Source: Aphrocallistes beatrix (Eukaryota > Porifera > Hexactinellida > Sceptrulophora > Aphrocallistidae). From it: a stretch of 64,000 nt of DNA. The position numbers were made by a program, and so were the translations under genes. The notes below the pieces were generated by a model that did no database searches, had not been told where the DNA came from, and saw only the letters and a program-made list of their open reading frames with translations. Positions 52,803 to 62,700 of this stretch are shown one piece after another (the first letter of the stretch is position 1; each line of letters begins with the position of its first letter). Location: assembly GCA_963281255.1 (NCBI GenBank), contig OY725499.1, forward strand, positions 4,235,148 to 4,299,147, read 5' to 3'.

Positions 52803-54677
52803 CTAGATCAGCTGGGATTTTTCCAATTCTAATTTCAGAGCTTCCACTTCCAGTGTAATCTCAGAGTATAGTTTCAATTTTCTCTCAGCATCTCCATTGA
52901 CTGGTGTTTGTCCAGTACTGAGCTGTCTATCAAATTTCAGTGTCATCATCTCCCACTCACTCAGCTTCGCTAGGACGTCTTTAACTGCCGCATCAACTTC
53001 ACTCCGTTTAGATTCTATCACTTCCTCTTTCTTCTTGGCTCTATCGAACTTAGATTTCATCTTCTTGTCTAGCTTCGTTTCAGTCTTTGTTTGTATTTCA
53101 TTTACGAAGTTTACTTTCTTATGAAAGCTAGAGTGGCATTTCTGAGGACACATTTCGCAATGCTCTTCATCAGCTGTTCCACTAACAATACACCTCCCTT
53201 CTTGCATGTCAGTTTCAGGACACGGGTAATGACAGGTGAAGTTACAGTTAGAACAATGGTATGCCTCTTCATACTTTATAAAGTGTTTGTGTATTGTTTT
53301 CTGAATGATCAGTGTCTCATAATTAGTATTAGCCTCGATTTTCTGCTTTATCTTGGGCAATTTCTTACTCATCTTCACGTGAATCTTATCTAACTCCCTT
53401 CTTGCTCCTGCTAGCACCCCAGCTCTCTCTCTTAGTTCCTTAATTAGAATTTCTAAATCTTTCGTGTCGATTGGAGCATATAACCATGGGTCAGGAATGA
53501 ATATTAACTTGATGTAGAATTTGTTTTTTCGATACATTTGTTCAACCTTCGTAACTCTAAACTGAGCACCACATGGATAGAGATATTCTTCTTCTGATAG
53601 GTTGCAAGATATATCCGATATTCTCCTTGGAGACCAAATGCAAGCCTCGGAATTATCAATTTCAAATATGCAATTCCCAGGAAAATCCTCCTGCTCTCTA
53701 CTTGTGGAAGAGGTGAAGGACAACCATGCAAACTCTCTGCCTTCCGTGTACTTCTCAATATCTGAGTTACCCAGCATTAAGCTCTTGTACGTTGTTTCTG
53801 TGCAAACTGGCAGTTTTAGAAAGTTTTCAAAGAGTAATGCATTTGTTAGAGCAGCATATCCTTTGTATGGGAAATTACTATGTTGTAGTTCTGTAGCCTG
53901 CGTTCTCAACTTTCGATTGAAATCAGAGGAAAAGCTACCTGTGTAGCACCGGATTAACTCTTTGAAGAAATCCTCACTCATTGTTGAGGAATGCAAATTT
54001 TTGGCCGCATCAAAATAGTAAATTTCTTTTGCTACTGCATCTCTTGCATGCTTCCAGTTATCTCCCTTGTTTATGAAGTCAAATATGAATGATCCCATTT
54101 CTGGAAACAGTTTCAGGTTATTTGCATCTAGATAATCATCACATTTGTCTCCACCATTTAGTTCCATAGCTTGGCCTATGTATCGCTTCAGTATCAGATT
54201 GCTATCATAGACAGAGACGTATATAGGCACATCTGTGTGTTTTTCTAGAAGTTTCTTTTCTCTCCACCTAATCGCTCCTTGCACCTCTTGACTTGTTGTG
54301 ATCTCAGCAGGCGTTTTACCAGCTCCATGAGAACTTGATTTCAGTGTCTTAACAGCTGGATCACAAGCTGGATAGCACAAGATCTTCTGAACTGCTTCTA
54401 CGTCGTTAGCTTCTGCAGCATAATGAAGAGGAGCCATTCCTGTATCTGGATCTGCCTTGTTCACTAAGTTCTTCGACTTATCCAGAAGAGAGAATACCTT
54501 TTTCCAATTCTTACTCTTTGCCTCTTCGCTGATAACTTTTATTTGCGGTTCGTCGTTCTTAACTAGTTCTTCAATCGCTGGTTTGTTTGTATTTGGAAAG
54601 AGTATATCTGTTTTTGTTGATTCTATAATTTCATTGTATTCATTATCAATATCTGCACCAGTTATCTTAGTCGCCAT
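52803..54677 (-). CDS. Divergent ANK-ART with Cys/His-rich domain and changed catalytic Arg
   Basis: The ORF encodes 624 residues and is complete. It lacks the first ankyrin unit of its paralogs but keeps the second (DTGMAPLHYAAEANDVEAVQ). The ART domain keeps FTSSTS and EEEYLYPCGAQFRV (ExE), but the Arg of TFRxM is replaced in TYKSLML by Lys, so NAD+ binding may be altered. After it comes a Cys/His-rich segment absent from the other copies, CSNCNFTCHYPCPE then CIVSG then HCEMCPQKCHSSFH. Similar TCHxxC...CxxCxxxCxxxxH patterns occur in immune-type GTPases and other animal proteins. A coiled coil ends the protein. No close TATA box was found. Confidence 0.82.
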   Translation of the reverse strand: MATKITGADIDNEYNEIIESTKTDILFPNTNKPAIEELVKNDEPQIKVISEEAKSKNWKKVFSLLDKSKNLVNKADPDTGMAPLHYAAEANDVEAVQKILCYPACDPAVKTLKSSSHGAGKTPAEITTSQEVQGAIRWREKKLLEKHTDVPIYVSVYDSNLILKRYIGQAMELNGGDKCDDYLDANNLKLFPEMGSFIFDFINKGDNWKHARDAVAKEIYYFDAAKNLHSSTMSEDFFKELIRCYTGSFSSDFNRKLRTQATELQHSNFPYKGYAALTNALLFENFLKLPVCTETTYKSLMLGNSDIEKYTEGREFAWLSFTSSTSREQEDFPGNCIFEIDNSEACIWSPRRISDISCNLSEEEYLYPCGAQFRVTKVEQMYRKNKFYIKLIFIPDPWLYAPIDTKDLEILIKELRERAGVLAGARRELDKIHVKMSKKLPKIKQKIEANTNYETLIIQKTIHKHFIKYEEAYHCSNCNFTCHYPCPETDMQEGRCIVSGTADEEHCEMCPQKCHSSFHKKVNFVNEIQTKTETKLDKKMKSKFDRAKKKEEVIESKRSEVDAAVKDVLAKLSEWEMMTLKFDRQLSTGQTPVNGDAERKLKLYSEITLEVEALKLELEKSQLI

Positions 54678-55530
54678 TGCACTGCTTTCAAATTAAATCG
54701 GTTGAAATAGATTTTAACTATTCTCAATAACTTAAATATTGTCTCAAAAGTTCGATTACAACATCTCCATAATACGAGATATCATATTATCTTCAACACG
54801 AGAGATTACATCAAACAATTTTAGTTTGTTTAGACGTTACATTATTAATAGTAAAACAATAAACAAGGTTTGTTTACACCTGTAAGATATCAGACTTACA
54901 GTGTATTGATCTTACATGAACTCTACTGAATAGTAAACAAACTAATTATATGAACTGTATTCCATAAAGTAAGGACAAACAAGATCAAATTTCATTACAT
55001 GAGTAGCAGTAGCAATCGGATCACTAGCTAGATACTACAGACTTCTCTCAAATAGTCGTAGCTTCTGCTATGACTCTAATTTGTATTTGGAATTTAGTTG
55101 TATTTGCAAATATGCACATCTCTTAAAATTCATGTGACTAAGGATTAAGTATTCAAGTAATTAGTCCTCACTACACTCGACCCGCATTGGTAGCTTAAGA
55201 ATTTATTGAGCAATTTTATGTTCTTCATTAATTAGCAAGGAATCCAGGAAAATTTCTTTGATCACGAACTTCGAAAATTGTTCTAGAATTTTGATCAAGT
55301 GATTATTTAAAACAGTTAGATAACAATATATCTCATATATGAAATTAGAAATATATTAACATCCAGGGATTTACCATTGAAATCCAAGGAAATTTAAGGG
55401 TGATGTTGGTAAGTATGAAAGCTTGTTATATACACATAATGTCAATAAAACAGCAAACAATCTCAATACAACAAATATGAGTGGAAAGAGTAAGCACTAC
55501 AAGTTAGTATATCAGCTGTGACCTAAATGC
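54678..55530. other. Intergenic, nothing recognised
   Basis: AT-rich flank of the divergent ANK-ART gene and 3' flank of the next gene. No repeat or ORF of note. Confidence 0.4.
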
Positions 55531-56134
55531 CTATATGAAGGGAGGTCTCCTATCAAGCTTCCGTCCTACGTCAGCTCTGTACTTCTCCATGAGAGGCCGG
55601 GTTACCCAGTCATTGACATGGATATACGCTTTTCTTCTTAAAATCAATCGTTTTATGATCCATGAGAGTATTGCTAGATTCAATGCAAATAGGATTAAAC
55701 CAATTAACATACTACTGATCATCTCTAGAATTTCGATGGAGGAGAAAATCCGGATTAAGACAGTTGTGCTGGTCGGTATTGTGAAGCCGATTGGAGTGTT
55801 GGGAAATATGTATTGTACCATACAATTACTGTGGGCTACAATTGTAGTCGGTTCTAAAATGGAATTTAGTATAGTTACTATCATCAAGAGGAATAAAATG
55901 AATAAGACGAGCATGCGTGAGATGACAAATAATTTTGCTGCTCTCCGTTTATTTTCGTATTCTCGTGGTGTGGAATGCCGCTTTGCTTCTTCACTCATTC
56001 CTTTCAGCAGAAGATAAAACTTCTTGCTTGCCTTTACATAGACATGAATATCAAAGAAGAAGAATGGTACTTCCATTGTACATAGCAAATAACTCATAAA
56101 GATGAAGTGAGTTGAAGATATCAAGATTGCCAAT
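55531..56134 (-). CDS. Diverged, C-terminal-half member of the seven-segment family
   Basis: The open frame follows a strong acceptor (TTTGTTTTCTATTCAG) at 56135, so this is an exon. It encodes ~200 residues aligned with residues ~185-382 of the 35.4-kb protein: FFFFDIHVYVKASKKFYLLL matches LIYFRIWVKHTRTFYKTLKW, then a basic loop, two hydrophobic segments, and RADVGRKLDRRPPFI at the end. Identity is low but spacing holds. The N-terminal half is missing in the open DNA. An ATG at ~56097 could start a short protein if the upstream exon (donor at 56439) is non-coding. Functional status is uncertain. Confidence 0.55.
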
Positions 56135-56391
56135 CTGAATAGAAAACAAACAGAATATCCTATTATCCATCTCCTGTATGGGACATTTAGTCTTGTGTGT
56201 ATGAACGATAGTTTTGTCTAACTGACAACATCGAATGCATAATTAATATAGAAATGTAAAGACAAGAGTTTATTTTAAAGGAAATTAGTGAGGAGGATGA
56301 ATGATTGTGTGGCAAGTAGAGAGAAATTTTTAAAAGAAGAAAGTATTCAGTACTTTAGTTGTGAAGCATATACGTAATTCTCTTTTAATTT
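56135..56391. other. Probable intron of the 55.5-kb gene
   Basis: Lies between the acceptor at 56135 and the donor-bearing repeat at 56392-56572; nothing else is recognised. Confidence 0.35.
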
Positions 56392-56572
56392 AGAATAAGG
56401 GCATCGGATAGACACCCAGAGCATAGAGCTCAACTCACCTGTATTTAGTTTTTGTTTGAAGTTTGTAAAGTAGTTTTATAAGCACTGAAATTAGAATACG
56501 CTAGCTTATAATACAGTTTCATTGCAATCATGTTATGGGTCTGTTTTAATGAAGTTATTATATGCATTGTTT
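56392..56572 (-). repeat. Second copy of the donor-bearing repeat
   Basis: Nearly identical to 41671-41855. The minus strand has TTATAAAAC and CAG|GTGAGT with the boundary at 56439, ~305 bp upstream of the acceptor of the 55.5-kb exon. Confidence 0.5.
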
Positions 56573-57400
56573 CAATACAATGGATTGTTCTATAATACTA
56601 TACGATGGATATATAGTTACTGTATAACTCTAAATTGAATTGTCACGTTTTGACACTATTATTGGAACGCAATTTAGAAATTAACGCCAACTGAAAGTAC
56701 TATCCTGAAACTAATCCAATGTTACTAAATAGAGGTGCAAAATACTTATCAGAATTCTGGTTGAATAAGACTACACAAGAAATGCCGTCATGATATATCC
56801 TAATTATAAATTCAGATAAGTCCACATGTATTATCTAACTTGACCACACTCAGAATTACGATGGTATTTTATCTTCAAGAAATTTCTGGAAATGATTAAA
56901 AATAGAAATTATACTCAGCTTAAGGTATCCGAAACGGTATATAATCTCCTTTCCTGTATCTTCCACATTTACGATTGATACGATTTTGATTCGAGCTAAG
57001 TTCTGCCTGCACCAAAGCAGACAGATAATCCACTATGTCTTATAACACGAATAGCACCGATTAATAGGAATTCCTATTAATCGGTGCTATAACGAAGACA
57101 TCGCGTAAAACGTTTAAATTGAACATCTACACCTCTTGGTGTACGCCTAAGGAGAATTCAGTGTTATACCACAGCAAGGGAGGAGTATCATGACTAGGTA
57201 CAAGGGAGTTAAAGTAGAGGATCCGTAGCAAAAACCCCGGCTCTCACCCCTGTAAGAGCTCTAAATATGAGATGTTGAAACGTTTCGCGAAAAATCGCCC
57301 TCCCCTCTCCCTAAGTAGCATTGTCTCTATCTCTTAATATCTCCCATCTAACTAAAGAATAATCCACTCCGTTACTTCCCAGCTAAAAGCCTATTTTAGA
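56573..57400. other. 5' flank of RAD6 with a perfect palindrome
   Basis: Intergenic DNA between divergent genes. It holds the 40-bp perfect palindrome at 57051-57090. No TATA box is obvious before the RAD6 ATG. Confidence 0.45.
57051..57090. repeat. 40-bp perfect palindrome without a loop
   Basis: ATAGCACCGATTAATAGGAA is followed directly by its exact reverse complement. It lies ~310 bp upstream of the RAD6 ATG. Confidence 0.85.
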
Positions 57401-58538
57401 ATGTCTACTCCATCTCGCCGTCGGCTGGTAAGGGACTTGAAGCGGCTACAACAGGATGCGCCGCACGGCGTTATCGCGACACCGAAGGACAACAACATAA
57501 TGCAGTGGAACGCCCTGATATTCGGACCAGACGACACCCCCTTCGAGAACGGGACCTTCAAACTGGTGATGGAGTTCTCAGAAGAGTACCCGAATAAACC
57601 TCCCAAGGTGAAGTTCACTTCTAAGATGTATCATCCTAACGTGTACGCTGACGGAAGTATCTGCCTGGACATCCTACAGAACAGGTGAGAACACTGGCAC
57701 TCGTGCATGCCAACCTATGCAAGGGAAAACCGGGACATAAGTATACTTTAGCCGACATGATATATCTGTATTAGTCCAATGCACTGATAAGCGGAACAAT
57801 TCCTCTTTTTGGACGTTTCTCGGGACATTACTTTCAACATATGCCCGAAAAAGTGGGACGTCCCGCCAAAAACGGTGCAGTTGTAAAGTATAGACACTCG
57901 CGGGAAATTTACTTAAAGTATCGGAATTTATAACTAAATTTATTCTTCTCAAAAGATCAGACCTTCCTAACATCGCTCATAATTTCCATGCGCCTAAATC
58001 GATAAATAAATTAGATCACAAGTCTGCCTATTATAATCGAATTTCACGTGACTTTGCGTTTGGTCCACATTATAACATGCATACATACAACTGTATAGTT
58101 ATTTATATCTTCTTATTGGCTAATTTCCGCGAGTGCTACGTTTTTAAATGAAATTTCTCCATTATGTCTCGCTTTTTTTGAGTCCATAGAAAAGTATTAT
58201 ATTTCTATATTGCGTCCAACCATGTCCCGCTTTTATCATGACTCAAGTTGATATGTATGCCCACCATGTACCATGTTACGCTACTGTTATTTTCCTGTCT
58301 CCTATCCAGATGGAGTCCTACCTACGACGTGTCCGCCATTCTCACCTCCATTCAGTCCCTCCTGGACGAACCTAACCCCAACAGTCCGGCCAACGGACAA
58401 GCCGCACAGCTGTACAACGAGAACCGTAGGGAGTACGTCCGTAAGGTGAGGAACATCGTAGAGGAGTCGTGGGAGGCGAGTGAGAAAGCGGAGATAGAAC
58501 CTCCGAAGGAGAAAGAGAAACATGGTGTAGCAGACTGA
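57401..58538 (+). CDS. UBE2A/UBE2B: Ubiquitin-conjugating enzyme E2 of the RAD6 (UBE2A/B) type, two exons
   Basis: Exon 1 (57401-57684) and exon 2 (58310-58538) join through AACAG|GTGAGA and CTATCCAG as ...[17 protein letters not shown], giving 170 residues. Start [20 protein letters not shown], the HPN motif (YHPN) and catalytic C88 in [10 protein letters not shown] are those of RAD6. The C-terminus has ~18 extra residues ([15 protein letters not shown]) compared with the 152 residues of vertebrate UBE2A/B. RAD6 enzymes mono-ubiquitinate H2B and PCNA with RING partners such as RNF20/40 and RAD18. The intron is largely dispersed repeat. Confidence 0.96.
57706..57890. repeat. GTCCCGCC dispersed repeat in the RAD6 intron
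   Basis: Matches 9830-9990 (ACTTTCAACATATGCCCGAA, then GGGACGTCCCGCCAAAAACG). A further related piece, TATGTCTCGCTTTTTTTGAG to TCCCGCTTTTATCATGACTC, fills 58120-58250. Confidence 0.6.
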
Positions 58539-58935
58539 CTGGTTACCTCAGTACACAATTGGAATGTTGTTTGTACTTTTAAGAACCTGTGAATTGTATT
58601 GGATATTGCTGAAGTGATGAAGTCTTGAATTGTCCTTTAATCATCTCAATTTATTCTGTCTTACAACTCCGTCATTAATGCCCATTTTTAAACTTTTCTA
58701 TTTTTAGTTCGACCTAGTCTATGTTAAACATTCCCATTCCCTGGTTACGTAATTGGTGTATAGGAATGTGTCAATCCGATATATACTATAATTCGAATCG
58801 TTATATTATTCTACCTTGTCCTGGTTTATAAATAGAAATTGCGATAGTTTATCTCCAAATCATTTGTATTTATTTATTTAATTGAGAATTTCCTAAGCCC
58901 GTTGGTCCAGTCGCTTTGTGAGCTGAGTAAATTCA
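58539..58935. other. 3' flank of RAD6
   Basis: Probable 3' UTR and spacer; nothing else is recognised. Confidence 0.4.
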
Positions 58936-59028
58936 TGCATGCCAACTGTCTAGTCTTTTCACTGTTCTATTGAGTTAATTTTTATATAAAATTTCTCCAT
59001 TATGTCCCGCTTTTTTTAATTCTATGTA

Positions 59029-60333
59029 CAGGGTGACAAATAAGTTCTGTCCCATTTAAAAATTGTTATAACTTTATCATAAGACGAGATATTAACTTGT
59101 AATTTTGCTGAAAGTTATCTTAGTACATACAGATTCATTACAAATTTAGCTGTTCAATGTAGCCTCCCTTGTTTTCGATTACGGCCCTGTCGCTTAGGAA
59201 CGGATTCAACAGCGATACGCATCGTTTCCTGTGGAATTTTCGCCCATTCTCTGCAAAGAGAGCTTTTTAGAGACTCGATACTCTTGTGGCTGGTAGAGCA
59301 AGCCTTTGTCTCCAATATTGACCATATCCAAAAGTCCAGAGGAGTGAGATCCGGACTGGATGGCGGCCATTCCTCCTTCGAAATGAAATCCGGAAGATTC
59401 GTTCGTAGCCACTCTTGGTTGATATTCGCGGTATGATCAGGAGCTCCGTCTTACTGGAACAAAAATGGACGATTATTGAACATTGTCTTACCAAGATCTT
59501 TCACTATAGGCTTTAAAACGAGTTCTTGATACTTGACAGCATTGATTTTCACGCCTGGTGGGATAAAAACTAGGGGAGTGCGGCCTTTTGCGGATATTCC
59601 GGCCCAAACCATCACTGACTGAGGTTTCTGTACTCTTAACCAATCTATACTCGTCTGGGATAGTAGAAGAAGAGGAGGACAATATTCGATCGTTTTGGGT
59701 ATTTAGGGCTTGCTCAACTGTAAATAATTTCTCATCAGAAAATATTATCTGATCTAGTCCATGACTTGCGAACCGGTCACGTAGAATTTTACTTCTTGCT
59801 AACCTCTTCTGCTTGATCGCTGCCGAAGTAAAGTGGACTTTCCTTCTTTTATAAGGAAATAGGCCTAGATCTCTTTTTACAATTGTACGAGATTCCCTAG
59901 AGATTTTAATTTCTGACGCTATTTTTCGCATCGAACGTCGCGGATTTCGCCAAATCCGACTCCGCACAACCTTTCTATTCCGTATGTTGGTTGCAGAGAC
60001 GGGACGTCCACTTCTTGACCTGTCTGTGGTGTTGCCAATGTCCCTATACCTTTTGATAGTGCGATATATTAATTTACGTCGCGTTTTGGGAAAATCCATA
60101 AATTTAAATATTTCGCTAGGACTTTTCCCTTGAAGGTAAAATTTAATAATAGCCGCCCTGTCTTCTTCCATGATTCAAAAAAAATTTTAATTGGTTCCGA
60201 TTGTTTGAAATAACTTAGAAATATGATGACAATAAACATAGTAACTGATGTTACAGCAATATTACTTGACTTGGTTGGTTAGTAAAGAAATAGACTACAT
60301 CAAACTATGGGACAGAACTTATTTGTCACCCTG
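59029..60333 (-). mobile_element. maT-like (DD37D) Tc1/mariner element
   Basis: 1305 bp with perfect 26-bp terminal inverted repeats (CAGGGTGACAAATAAGTTCT...) at 59029-59054 and 60308-60333, and TA on each side (59027-59028, 60334-60335). Encodes a decayed transposase on the minus strand. Confidence 0.92.
59138..60171 (-). pseudogene. DD37D transposase with frameshifts and an internal stop
   Basis: The ATG at 60171 opens 227 codons: paired helix-turn-helix DNA-binding part (SPSEIFKFMDFPKTRRK, then RSRSGRPVSA) and the first Asp (IIFSDEKLFTVEQ). The frame shifts near VMVWAGISAKGRTPLVFI, continues through FLFQ, a TAA in place of Gln, DGAPDHTA and SPDLTPLDFW, then shifts again before GGYIEQLNL and stops at 59138. 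Second and third Asp are 37 residues apart (DD37D), as in the maT group. Ends are perfect although the gene is dead, so mobilisation in trans is possible. Confidence 0.88.
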
Positions 60334-60412
60334 TATAATACTTTTCTATTGCGTCCCGCCTTGTCCCGCGAAATTCAACGCTGCGTCCCGCTTTTTTCAT
60401 GACTCAAGTTAC

Positions 60413-60758
60413 ATATGAGATTCATAACTGTATCTCATGCCATATACATACTGCGTGTTTGTACTACGCTTCACGCTGAGATTATTATGTGGTTGGATTA
60501 TGTTTTTGATAAATTTGTAATTAATTATTCTTTATGTTAAACATTCACACATTTCGATCTTCAGATTCTATCCAAATCGTTCAAGTTTCAATTTAGAATA
60601 TTCTAGAACATTCTAAAGCTATATATGTATCTCTATAGAGATGATCTAATGGAGTTCTGGAATGTTCTTATAATAGAACTTTCTATTTTATTCTAGTCTA
60701 TAGAAGTAATGTATAAATTCGCTAGAGTGAATAACTAAGTATTGAATAGACATTTAGA
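60413..60758. other. 5' flank of the TRAF-zinc-finger gene
   Basis: Contains a run of related TTCTAGAACATTCTA/GGAATGTTCTTATAATAG pieces at 60595-60700 that resemble heat-shock-element pentamers (TTCnnGAAnnTTC) and a TATAAATTC box at ~60713. Confidence 0.4.
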
Positions 60759-61406
60759 ATGGATTATCAAACTTGTGACAATTGCCAAGGAGACATTCCT
60801 ATCGCCAACTACGGTCTCCACGTGGTGACGTGCAGGAGACACACATACAGGTGTGAGAGGTGTGGCGAGTGCGTGGCGGTGAGTGGCAGAGAGGAGCACG
60901 AGCAGCTGAGACACACTCAGGAGCAGTGCTCGCTGTGCGGAGACAGTTTCTTGAAGGCAGACACAGCTGCTCATCTCCTGGAGTGCGAGTACGCGAATGA
61001 GCTGTGTGAGTTCTGTGACAGCGAGGTGAGGAGGAGAGAGATGGCAGAGCACAGAGACGCCTGTGGTTCCCGCACTGAAAGGTGTCACACCTGTTCCCGC
61101 TATGTCCTACTCCGACACAAGGACACACATACGTGTCAAGTGGCAGCAGACTACCAATCAGATGGACGCGTTTCTTATTTTGACACCTCTGACTACATTC
61201 ACACCTTATTTCCTTCCTTACGCATATCCAACCCTTCGATTGATAGCAACCGATTCCACACTTGGAATGTGTTTAGTTCCGGTTTGAACACGTTTGGTTC
61301 CAGTTCCAGTAGGCACTCAGACGGAGTTATTCCTTGCGAGTTCTGCTCTCAGCTGTTCGCACTGACAGATATCTCTTCTCATCAGCTGACTTGTCAGCAA
61401 TCTTAA
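60759..61406 (+). CDS. TRAF-type zinc-finger protein (XAF1/TRAFD1-like)
   Basis: The ORF encodes 215 residues in a single exon. Five to six C2HC-type fingers fill residues ~5-125: CDNCQGDIP...HVVTC, CERCGECV...HEQLRH, CSLCGDSFLK...HLLEC, CEFCDSEVRR...HRDAC, CHTCSRYVLL...HTC. After a Ser/Phe-rich linker a last finger, CEFCSQLFAL...HQLTC, ends the protein. This array, with RTERCHTC following the fourth finger, is that of XAF1 and TRAFD1, regulators of apoptosis and innate signalling in vertebrates. The TRAF-type fingers are clear; orthology to one of the two is not decided. Codon third positions are GC-rich compared with the neighbourhood. Confidence 0.85.
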   Translation: MDYQTCDNCQGDIPIANYGLHVVTCRRHTYRCERCGECVAVSGREEHEQLRHTQEQCSLCGDSFLKADTAAHLLECEYANELCEFCDSEVRRREMAEHRDACGSRTERCHTCSRYVLLRHKDTHTCQVAADYQSDGRVSYFDTSDYIHTLFPSLRISNPSIDSNRFHTWNVFSSGLNTFGSSSSRHSDGVIPCEFCSQLFALTDISSHQLTCQQS

Positions 61407-61777
61407 TCTCTTGTTTGAGTTATTTGTGTCTGTCTTATGTGTCAAATTAAATATCCAACTTTTAATTTTGTCACCTTTTATTTATGCGGGGGTTTAGTGT
61501 TTAATTGATACCAGAAATACTAAAAACAAGCGCGCTTCGCTTGCTTGCGCTGCGCGGCTGGCCACATTGATTAATTATAAGGGAGATAACATATCTTGAT
61601 ATGTCTGTCCTACTGTTATATTCGATATCGCACCAAAAATCACCAAATTTTCAATTTTTAAAATTTGATGCATAATGATGACGTCATAACTGATGAGTCA
61701 TCATTTTCTGATGATGTATTAATATACAAATTTCATTAAATTTTCAGCTTTCTATCAGCTAAAATGGAGTTATGGTG

Positions 61778-61838
<61 letters not shown>

Positions 61839-62085
61839 TTATACACTAATCTAGTTTTAATAGTAAACAATTTCATAGTACTTGGCGCATGCGTTACTAG
61901 TCCCTTTCTATAGCAACCGCGTAGATAGTTTGGTATGATGAGTTTCCAAACAGTACTCAAGAGCATAAAGTTGGATTGGGGATCAGTAGGCTATTTCGGA
62001 CATTTGTAGTATGATCAATGGAAAATATTACTGATGGCAAATTATTGGTAGAACCATGGCCCTACCAACTCTACCGATATCTATG
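61407..62085. repeat. Repeat-rich spacer
   Basis: Contains the GC-rich block AGCGCGCTTCGCTTGCTTGC at ~61527-61555 (also in the fold-back element at 34.1 kb), the dispersed repeat 61575-61775 (partner at 10068-10320) and a (TA)n microsatellite at ~61780-61832. The minus-strand ORF across the TA run is an artefact of the repeat. Confidence 0.7.
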
Positions 62086-62358
62086 CAGTGCCGGATTTAG
62101 GAATGTGGGGGCCCTGTGCGAGTGCGATTGTGGGGGCCCTGACATCTAACATCTATTTTTTTAAAAATGATTATATTTATTATTATAATTTTATTAAAAT
62201 TTTAAAATGAAAATGAAAAATCAGATTTGCTGCATACAATATTCATATTAGTGAGAGTATTTCATTAGAAAAACAAGTGCATATAATTTATGTCAATTTG
62301 TGGGGGGCCCGAAAATGTGGGGGCCCTGTGCGGCCGCACACTCCTAAATCCGCTACTG
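62086..62358. mobile_element. 273-bp hAT MITE with perfect 8-bp duplication
   Basis: Ends CAGTGCCGGATTTAGGAATG and, inverted, CAGTAGCGGATTTAGGAGTG. The 8-bp flanks TATCTATG (62078-62085 and 62359-62366) are identical. GGGGGCCC blocks lie inside both ends. No coding capacity. Confidence 0.93.
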
Positions 62359-62366
62359 TATCTATG

Positions 62367-62700
62367 TCCATGGTACTAGTATTCCCTACGGCACCGAATA
62401 ATACTCTGAACAAATCAGCAAAAAAGCAAAATAAAGAATTTTTTACCAAAATCACAATACAGTAGAACCTCATTAATTATTGCCCCTTGAGATTTTTCTA
62501 TTTATAGTAGCTACCCCAAACTTGTATGGCTTCCCTGTTGAAAATAACTTAAACCGGAAATGGCGCAACACATTCCTGGGGCAACTTAGGGATCTATCAT
62601 ATTATTAATACGACCAGGGAACGGTCGAAATTTGTTCGTATAACCGGAGTAATTAACATTTATTAATTAGTGTGATAAAAATACAATTTAGTCCAGGGTC
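62367..62700. other. Spacer between two MITEs
   Basis: Has an ACAGTAGAACCTCATTAATT end at ~62460 like those of the TA-type MITEs; no gene. Confidence 0.4.

Larger units (their letters stand above)
58936..60412. repeat. Dispersed GTCCCGC repeat split by a transposon
   Basis: Left part 58936-59028 (ATGCCAACTGTCTAGTCTTT) and right part 60336-60412 (TTGCGTCCCGCCTTGTCCCG) together match 29408-29571. The DD37D element at 59029-60333 is inserted inside it. Confidence 0.6.

Noticed and set aside
57391-57618. Antisense ORF over RAD6 exon 1
   Set aside because: Shadow of the conserved coding frame.
60735-61128. Minus-strand ORFs over the TRAF-zinc-finger gene
   Set aside because: Shadow frames of a GC-rich coding region; they have no domain features.
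61736-61966. 76-codon minus-strand ORF with poly-IY
   Set aside because: Translation of the TA microsatellite.
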